Shown here in pieces: positions 6,001 to 9,376 of a stretch of 9,376 bases of DNA. The position numbers and the translations under genes are program-made. Each line of letters opens with the position of its first letter. Positions within the stretch are counted from its first letter, which is position 1. Source of the DNA: Bacillota bacterium (GTDB taxonomy: Bacteria > Bacillota > Dehalobacteriia > UBA4068); the NCBI GenBank assembly GCA_009778255.1, contig WRKD01000145.1:1-9376 (forward strand). Reading direction: 5' to 3'. The notes below the pieces were generated by a model. That model was not told the DNA's origin. It saw only the letters and a program-made list of their open reading frames with translations, and did not search any database.

Positions 6001-8968
6001 AGATCAAGCCGGTTTAAGCGTAGGAGAAACAGTTTCGTTAGATGTAATGCTTGCGGGCGACCTTAATTACACTCAATTATCCACAGAAATCGCTTATGAT
6101 ACCAATTTATTAAAATATGAAGGGTATGCAGACTTAAAGGGTATAGTGGCGGCGGTAAGCCCCCTAGCCGACGGCAAGATCTCCGTACGCAGCGTGCCTT
6201 CTTTGAATATGGTCTTTGGCGAACCCTGCGATCCTGATGTGAAGATAGTAACTTTAAAATTTAAGCTGCTGGGCAATTTCAGCGAGGATAAAACCACTAC
6301 TGCCTGTACTTTTGCCTCAATTAATATCAATCCGCCGGCAGGGTTTATAGGAGCGCGTATAGCCCCGGGAGAAGAATTGCCGCTTATTATTTATGAAAAT
6401 GATTTCACCAGAAGCTTTTATAATAATCTGGCGCTTTATCCCGAATGGGTAGGCGTTGATGATCAGGGTTTACCAACTACCATGCCAATATTCAGCTATA
6501 CTTCCGATTTTATTACCGAAAGAGTATGGGTAGAAGTCCCTTGCGATACCGACCGAGACGGCATACGCGACCGCGTCTCTTTGTGGATACGCCGCCCAAT
6601 TACCAAAGAAGGCTTCAAGTGCCCTGTGGTAATGGAATTTTCTCCTTATCACTCCGGTACCAGAGGCTACAGCCGTATGTCAAATTATATCAACAGCGAA
6701 GACGATCTTTTACAAGGTATGGCGGAATCTTTCCAGTATAAAGATAATTCCGCCGTTAACTTAACTGTTAATCCCGATACCACAAACTTAACTTACAACG
6801 ATATAAAATATAAAGGCACAGAAGCTTGGGACCCCATTTGGTGGCAAAACAAAGGAGCTTTTACGGTAGATAGCTGGTATACCGGCGTAAACCCCGGCCA
6901 AGTTCCCGCAGCTACTATTCCCAGCGCCCTTGGCACAGCCTTTAGTATCACTTGGGCCAGTGGTTCGCCCACCCCCAGCGCCAGCGCTATTCCTGCCCGC
7001 TGGAACCATCTTTATGTACGCGGCTATGCCATGGTATTTGGGCAATTATTGGGCAACCGAGACAGCCATGGTATTACCAACACCCTGCACGTAGAAGAAT
7101 GGATATCTGTCGCGGCTGCCTGTAAATGGTTTAACGGCGAAGCTACGGCTTATACCACACAGTGGGGAGATGTAGAAGTAAAAGCAGATTGGGCCAGCGG
7201 TTTGGTGGCAATGGACGGAGGTTCTTACCCCGGTACCACGCCCACGGTAGCCGCAATGTCTAATATTACCGGGCTCAAGGCCATTATGCCGGAAGCCAAT
7301 GTTACCAGCTGGTATGAGTACTATCGCTCCGGCGGCGCACTGCATGGGCCCGAAGGCTATGGCGGCGAAGATATGAACCTACATTCTTCTTATAATTTCA
7401 GCCGTGTCGACGCCGACTTAAGCGCCAGCAGCAACTCGAATATTATTCCTCCGAACGGCCCCAACTTCCCCTTAGTGGCTCAGCAAGCATATGTCATGAC
7501 CCAAAGATATATGATGGCAGGGCAAGACCGGGTGAGTGCAGATTATAATGTAGAATGGGATGCCCGTAACCTGACCCGCGGCTACGGTAAAATGCCTGCC
7601 GACCTTGGTATTTTGCAAACCAACGGCCAACAGGATTGGAATGTTATGCCGCGCCATGCTTATATGATGCTGCAAGCCATGCGCGACCGCTTCCCGGGCA
7701 ATGCTCCTGAAGCTTTCGGCACACATAAAATAGTATCCGCCCTTACTAAGCATGCCGCCCAAACCGGCCGTTTAGTTCCCGGCAAAGACGGTGTGGAGCG
7801 TGGCATGCAAAAATGGTATTTGATGTTCTTGGATCATTATCTACTACACCTTAATAATCATGTGGACGATTTGATGTATGATATCAATATCGCCAATAGC
7901 ATTACCGGCGCTATGGAAGGCTTCGATTATGATACTGCGGTAGAAGAACGAGGCACCATCATACCGGGTACGCATTACGAAAAAATATATCTGGTTCCCG
8001 GCCCGCAAGGCAAAGCCGGCCGTCTTTCTTATACTCAGCCGGCCAGTACGCTGCAGCATTTTGAAGATATGAATATGGAGGGACAAATCAATGCCCCCCA
8101 ACATGTGGGCGCTCCCGCCAGACCAAGCACCACCTTTACTTTCAGCAATAGCCAAGGCAATTATACTCCTTCTACCGCCCAAATTAACTATTGCGACGAC
8201 CGTGTTATAGGCGTTAATCGCAACACCGCCGATTATGGAACAGACCTTACCCTTATCGACGCTGTAGATAGGCCGGTCGAAGGCCGCCTAATGTATATTA
8301 GTGAGCCTCTCAGCGAAAGCGTACAGCTTTCCGGTACTGTTGTGGTACATTTGCAAATGGCGCCGACCAAAGGTATGGGTAATCTTACCGTGGCCTTAGT
8401 AGAGATAGGCAGAAAACAGCGCGTAGCAGTACGTATTGAAAGTGTCAGTACAGCTGTATCAAGCAATGTTACCGTATTCCCGGCGGAAAACGGTGCTGCC
8501 GCAGCTACTGCCACCCGTTATACTAACCCGGTAGCTTCCGGCGCTGCCAGCAATTTTAAATATGTCACCTGGGGGCATACCGACGTACAAAATCCAAGCT
8601 ATGATGGGAAAGCCTGGTTCGAAGTCCCTGAACAGAACTATACGCCCAACTATTATTTCCAAACCACCAAACTAGTACCCGGGCAGTATTACGACTACGT
8701 TGTGGAATTAAACCCCTATAACTATATTTTTGAACCTGGTATGCGCATAGGCCTCATGGTTTATGGTACCGATGTGATGGCTAGCCCAAGCATCACCGCT
8801 GAAAGCGCCTGCGGGTTCGATGTAAGGCTGGGCGCAGGCTCCTATATCAGAATACCGTTCAATAAAGCTCCTATACTGGAAATAACCCCAGCTTTTGTAG
8901 CAGAAGAAAACGTTATAGAGATGCTAGAAACAGAAGCCGAGATAGAAGTAATTGAGGTTATCGAATAA
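3053..8968 (+). CDS. Secreted M64 metallopeptidase / cohesin-like / S15 Xaa-Pro dipeptidyl-peptidase fusion, 1971 aa
   Basis: This is a very large exported protein with two predicted peptidase activities. Residues 1-31 are a signal peptide (cleavage after TALA). Residues 88-356 are an M64 (IgA-peptidase family) domain: VIVLLADGF near the front, then HEIGHAAGGLPDHY, with zinc ligands H236, H240 and probably D247 and general base E237. A Cys-containing end (FCEIC) matches the family. Residues 375-600 look like two Ig-like modules. Residues 607-840 repeat the M64 front half (AITIVGEGFTEAEQ) but lack HExxH. Residues 977-1115 resemble a cohesin. Residues 1150-1655 are S15: nucleophile S1391 in GGSYPG, D1528 in QQDWNV, and probable H1567 in KHAAQ. 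Residues 1730-1935 are the C-terminal beta domain of that family. The acidic tail has no LPXTG and no surface-layer repeats. PepX enzymes are usually cytoplasmic, so export is unusual. Joint action on proline-rich proteins is inferred; the true substrate is unknown. Confidence 0.88.
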   Translation: MLRKNGNTLFSSLLILLVLGLILLIAPTALAANEDWEAMFEQEWRAMGLTTAPEVMPAPGGSYGSGNNGGTREFPYSLITPAAKNTPDAQALVIVLLADGFTSSQADQAKWRYYCQYFARNFVKYKPFNEFADNVKIYRIDVVSNNSGVTRSDSPDGRNMPDDPKGTYFSGLLWSSGMARLGGYSSTRATNMANAYFPSNTNSNKTVLFNTSIYGGSGGSTSCAGLSWSFVDVTTHEIGHAAGGLPDHYLYSGTSQLTGPRGNYQNQMTVVHRNWINDPAWQAWNPWYRLLGKNGTTFDPWLEGLSTDADFINLFRAIPDCKMRYVGANFVLDATGEEEFGFCEICKEQWRDRICRTSNTPVLHFQPYNDQFYDSAPVALNNKNFILRLPVAGVGGRCVMVYGEEIDATNAKNGVLGTFKMTVFKDGVPLPQYTDIPANTAMTLAAGVYSVEANFTGTYNGTPRSLNLASLDNEFEVKPQTVISKVGKYDEPWNSSDKMDTLSRPWIKDTPVMLPELVIDPTRVGATSISQFDITYSWHVRNFDGSSGTLLSGPVNYGVTINGPSSVGQYVLEIHSKANASAPPALANYDVTNYFSFDISTPYRAANHYNIAGGTYSHELGSNDFRAITIVGEGFTEAEQDEFEAVAEDFITKFLDTDPVKRMTERFSFFIENTMSADSGLSKENGLQKDTYYGFKLNADGSLGTYREDTMDVILFQDVWRRDTNLKTYNQWGTTVVLINEKDVQANYNWRHPEANRGVHLSTIADPGYKRLIESVVTQFAHVRSNRDLDLLDTYRWMEGDGFTPNKTFQETYERLVESCYSHEMYGSGNLNLPRPVIVSDAAVKTYKIIDGQIYDITNPLNKQPFNVAATFKAYSFGHELRVNTVAADTFTYRYYKDNNYRVGAQLPGLPSEPGAYWAEADLPSGAKYYAKTETDRYGFTYNAGQQLQGVNGTGTSSSARVRGFVRFEILPPTYNYHVYLLPDQAGLSVGETVSLDVMLAGDLNYTQLSTEIAYDTNLLKYEGYADLKGIVAAVSPLADGKISVRSVPSLNMVFGEPCDPDVKIVTLKFKLLGNFSEDKTTTACTFASININPPAGFIGARIAPGEELPLIIYENDFTRSFYNNLALYPEWVGVDDQGLPTTMPIFSYTSDFITERVWVEVPCDTDRDGIRDRVSLWIRRPITKEGFKCPVVMEFSPYHSGTRGYSRMSNYINSEDDLLQGMAESFQYKDNSAVNLTVNPDTTNLTYNDIKYKGTEAWDPIWWQNKGAFTVDSWYTGVNPGQVPAATIPSALGTAFSITWASGSPTPSASAIPARWNHLYVRGYAMVFGQLLGNRDSHGITNTLHVEEWISVAAACKWFNGEATAYTTQWGDVEVKADWASGLVAMDGGSYPGTTPTVAAMSNITGLKAIMPEANVTSWYEYYRSGGALHGPEGYGGEDMNLHSSYNFSRVDADLSASSNSNIIPPNGPNFPLVAQQAYVMTQRYMMAGQDRVSADYNVEWDARNLTRGYGKMPADLGILQTNGQQDWNVMPRHAYMMLQAMRDRFPGNAPEAFGTHKIVSALTKHAAQTGRLVPGKDGVERGMQKWYLMFLDHYLLHLNNHVDDLMYDINIANSITGAMEGFDYDTAVEERGTIIPGTHYEKIYLVPGPQGKAGRLSYTQPASTLQHFEDMNMEGQINAPQHVGAPARPSTTFTFSNSQGNYTPSTAQINYCDDRVIGVNRNTADYGTDLTLIDAVDRPVEGRLMYISEPLSESVQLSGTVVVHLQMAPTKGMGNLTVALVEIGRKQRVAVRIESVSTAVSSNVTVFPAENGAAAATATRYTNPVASGAASNFKYVTWGHTDVQNPSYDGKAWFEVPEQNYTPNYYFQTTKLVPGQYYDYVVELNPYNYIFEPGMRIGLMVYGTDVMASPSITAESACGFDVRLGAGSYIRIPFNKAPILEITPAFVAEENVIEMLETEAEIEVIEVIE

Positions 8969-8981
8969 TAATCTGCTGAGT

Positions 8982-9024
8982 AAAAAAGGGTTGCTACATT
9001 TTATATGTGGCAACTCTTTTTTTT
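8982..9024 (+). terminator. Rho-independent terminator of the giant peptidase gene
   Basis: The stem GTTGCTACAT (8990-8999) pairs with ATGTGGCAAC (9005-9014, one G-U) across a 5-nt loop. It can extend through GG/TC and an A6/T6 tract, ending in eight T (9017-9024). It begins 13 nt after the tandem TAA TAA stop. The A-run on the other side means it could also stop transcription from the right. Confidence 0.9.
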
Positions 9025-9040
9025 ATTAATGTAACCAAAA

Positions 9041-9074
9041 TGTGACTATATAATAAAAAATACAAATAGTCACA
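9041..9074. repeat. 9-bp inverted repeat, possible operator upstream of the next gene
   Basis: TGTGACTAT (9041-9049) and ATAGTCACA (9066-9074) are perfect inverted copies around a 16-nt spacer that is nearly all A/T (one C). They lie about 40 nt upstream of the -35 box at 9114, where an activator or looping repressor could bind. With no T-run and a long spacer, it is unlikely to be a terminator. Confidence 0.5.
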
Positions 9075-9113
9075 GAATAATGGAATTAAATAAAGAAATA
9101 ATATAAATAACTA

Positions 9114-9142
9114 TTGACTAATATATAATAATTTAATATAAT
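9114..9142 (+). promoter_or_regulatory. Near-consensus sigma-A promoter of the downstream secreted gene
   Basis: TTGACT (9114-9119) and TATAAT (9137-9142) are separated by exactly 17 nt in AT-rich DNA. A transcript starting near 9149 would carry a leader of about 140 nt before ATG 9292. Confidence 0.75.
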
Positions 9143-9163
9143 AAAATTGTATAGTATTATTTG

Positions 9164-9178
9164 GTAAAATCGTTTTAC
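9164..9178. repeat. Palindrome just downstream of the promoter
   Basis: GTAAAA-TCG-TTTTAC (6-bp arms, 3-nt centre) lies about 15-30 nt after the predicted transcription start, a position used by roadblock repressors. It could be chance in AT-rich DNA. It does not match the palindrome at 1059-1075 in sequence, though both have a 3-nt centre. Confidence 0.35.
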
Positions 9179-9291
9179 TGTATACTATCTATTCCTCGCC
9201 CACTTTATTGTAAAAAAACATGGAGGTGAACAGGCTTTATAGGACTAAGCACCCTACACAAAACAACAACTTGAAGGAGGTTAATGCTATT

Positions 9292-9376
9292 ATGAACAAA
9301 AAACTATTAAGCGTTTTTGCTCTTGTTTTTGCCTTTGTATTGATTTTTTCAATAAGCGCCTTCGCTGACGATGAAT
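9292..9376 (+). CDS. N-terminus of a secreted protein, cut by the window end
   Basis: AAGGAGG (9274-9280) sits 11 nt before ATG 9292, the same sequence and spacing used by the giant peptidase gene. The visible 28 codons encode a textbook signal peptide: MNKK, a hydrophobic core (LLSVFALVFAFVLIFSIS), and a probable cleavage after AFA before DDE. The remainder lies beyond the window, so no function can be assigned. An in-frame GTG at 9226 could in theory extend it by 22 residues but would disrupt the signal peptide. Being the next gene after a secreted peptidase, it may be another exported protein, but it has its own promoter and is separated by a strong terminator. Confidence 0.8.
   Translation, partial: MNKKLLSVFALVFAFVLIFSISAFADDE

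Noticed and set aside
9041..9074. TGTGA/TCACA arms as a CRP-type site
   Set aside because: The half-sites are much farther apart than the 6-nt gap of a CRP site.
9226..9291. In-frame GTG start extending the last gene by 22 residues
   Set aside because: The extension is hydrophilic and would bury the signal peptide. The AAGGAGG at 9274 points to ATG 9292.
1..9376. CRISPR arrays, tRNA or rRNA genes, insertion-sequence ends
   Set aside because: I saw no regularly spaced direct repeats, cloverleaf sequences, rRNA motifs, transposase fragments or terminal inverted repeats with target duplications.

Overview
The window looks like chromosomal DNA of a low-to-mid-GC Gram-positive anaerobe (Bacillota, probably Clostridia). 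This rests on strong AAGGAGG-type ribosome binding sites, sigma-A-like promoters, AT-rich spacers with U-tract terminators, long Gram-positive signal peptides, and remnants of two protein families I know from clostridial integrative conjugative elements. No sequence here identifies a species.

Left third (1-2900): decayed mobile-element territory. A predicted 58-residue secreted peptide lies on the minus strand (76-252). After it come a frameshifted fragment of an unknown protein (408-673), a broken CD1107/DUF4366-like membrane protein gene (649-1028), and an intact HipA-like kinase gene (1116-2252). The kinase has its own promoter, with a perfect palindrome inside the -35/-10 spacer, and its own terminator. 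Last is a broken ImmA/ArdC-type metallopeptidase gene (2355-2875) that has lost its zinc-binding core. The kinase is the only large intact gene in this part.

Right two thirds (2900-9024): one monocistronic transcription unit. It has an extended -10 promoter, a strong ribosome binding site, a 1971-residue secreted protein (3053-8968) and a strong hairpin terminator. In order the protein carries a signal peptide, an M64 (IgA-peptidase-like) metallopeptidase domain with an intact zinc motif, Ig-like linkers, a second M64-like domain that has lost the zinc motif, a cohesin-like beta-sandwich, and an S15 Xaa-Pro dipeptidyl-peptidase with a recognisable catalytic triad and the family's C-terminal beta domain. 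Two peptidase chemistries on one secreted chain suggest stepwise breakdown of a proline-rich extracellular (glyco)protein. This fusion is the most interesting item in the window.

Right edge (9025-9376): an AT-rich regulatory region holds a near-consensus promoter between two inverted repeats. It leads to the first 28 codons of another secreted protein, cut off by the window end.
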